Positions 63,440-64,000 of a stretch of DNA of 64,000 nt are shown here, piece by piece; positions within the stretch are counted from its first letter, which is position 1, and every line of letters starts with the position of its first letter. Below the pieces are notes generated by a model that saw only the letters and a program-made list of their open reading frames with translations, was not told the origin of the DNA and did no database searches. The translations under genes and the position numbers were made by a program. This DNA is from Hofstenia miamia (taxonomy: Eukaryota; Xenacoelomorpha; Acoela): assembly GCA_004352715.1 (NCBI GenBank), contig SCFE01000081.1, forward strand, positions 1,634,537-1,698,536, given 5' to 3'.

Positions 63440-64000
63440 ATGAAGAAGGATAAGAAACAAAATACATCAAATATCAAAATAACTCTCAATAATAGTAACA
63501 AAGATCAATCCAACATGAAAGAAAAATGTCCAGGAGTAAATTGTAATTCATATGTTGCATTTACAAAAGCAAATCATAAATTAGAAATTAGTGCTTCTGG
63601 TGCATATAATGGAAGTGTTCCTCAGTCATGGCTTGGTAAAAAAGGGAAGTACGTATGTGCTGGGAAAGGATTTTGCATTTGATTTTTTCAATACACAAAA
63701 AGTAAATGCACTAGGAATTTTCCAATAACAAAAGAAGAACTTCCCAAACAAGTTCAGCATTACCTAGACAAAGTTAGTGTAAGGTTTTGCAGAATGCTAT
63801 ATGTGAAGCAATAAATGAACACAAAACTATTAATTCTTCCAAAGTGTGGAATACCGCATTGATGCACAAGAACTATCCAGACAATAGATTTCAGGTGAAC
63901 AAAAAGAACTATTGTAGTAGACAAACAGAATTCTTCGAAAAGTGGAACTTAATTTATGAAGCCCAAAAAGCAAGGAAAGTTTATGATGAATTTGCTATAA
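63440..64000 (+). pseudogene. Unidentified coding sequence, broken, cut by window end
   Basis: ATG at 63440 opens a frame MKKDKKQNTSNIKITLNNSN, then EKCPGVNCNSYVAFTKANHK, PQSWLGKKGKYVCAGKGFCI, TGA at 63680. The same frame continues past the stop as KCTRNFPITKEELPKQVQHY, then near 63785 shifts to LQNAICEAINEHKTINSSKV, QVNKKNYCSRQTEFFEKWNL and IYEAQKARKVYDEFA to the edge. Coding-like composition over 180 codons with one stop and one shift suggests a young pseudogene or an unknown transposon protein. Cys pairs could bind zinc. I do not recognise it. Confidence 0.5.

Noticed and set aside
1-64000. CRISPR arrays, tRNA or rRNA genes, bacterial promoters or terminators
   Set aside because: None seen; the sequence is eukaryotic with spliced exons.

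Overview
This is an AT-rich window from an invertebrate animal genome. It has canonical GT-AG introns, long (TA)n and (TAA)n microsatellites, and remnants of nearly every metazoan transposon class. There is no operon structure, tRNA, rRNA or CRISPR. The mix of R2-like and Penelope-like retroelements, CR1/L2-type LINEs, piggyBac, pogo, mariner/Tc1 and hAT fits a cnidarian, chelicerate or lophotrochozoan. I cannot name the species from the sequence.

The main content is one host gene on the minus strand, covering almost the whole window from about 63.2 kb down to 3.36 kb. I found it by joining short conserved exons whose splice sites and codon phases fit. It encodes a DH-PH Rho guanine-nucleotide exchange factor that most resembles PLEKHG7. 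Eleven exons are well supported (58826-58878 down to 3356-3448). One more in the PH domain (10958-11052) and a 25-bp microexon (63198-63222) are plausible. Some small DH/PH exons were not found; they are unrecognised or lie in assembly gaps. The start of the gene is beyond, or not recognisable in, the right end.

Almost everything else lies in introns of this gene. From left to right: 3' flank (1-3.3 kb); a 1.2-kb repeat present at 3.4-4.7 and 8.0-9.3 kb that carries the last exon's acceptor; hAT-like MITEs (12.4, 25.3, 29.8 kb); a CR1/L2-like LINE (14.2-15.3 kb); an internally deleted R2-like LINE between TAA repeats (15.3-18.1 kb), a second copy of its 3' end (20.1-20.4 kb) and flanking duplications running into a Tc1-like remnant (21.2 kb); a complete but decayed piggyBac (31.15-33.5 kb); a pogo-like transposase broken by a MITE (35.9-37.5 kb); an orphan exon (38.6 kb); a third R2-like copy with one uninterrupted frame and four nonsense codons (43.2-44.8 kb); an opposing LINE (44.8-45.8 kb); a Penelope-like element with an inverted partial copy (50.8-53.2 kb); a hAT element with a perfect 8-bp target duplication (59.0-62.0 kb); a mariner remnant (62.1-62.5 kb); and an unidentified coding sequence at the right edge.

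The assembly itself is part of the story. There are four gaps of exactly 1000 N, five sized gaps mostly inside (TA)n tracts, and several short-N seams flanked by near-identical sequence. Several apparent duplications are therefore probably unmerged alleles or overlapping contig ends rather than biology.
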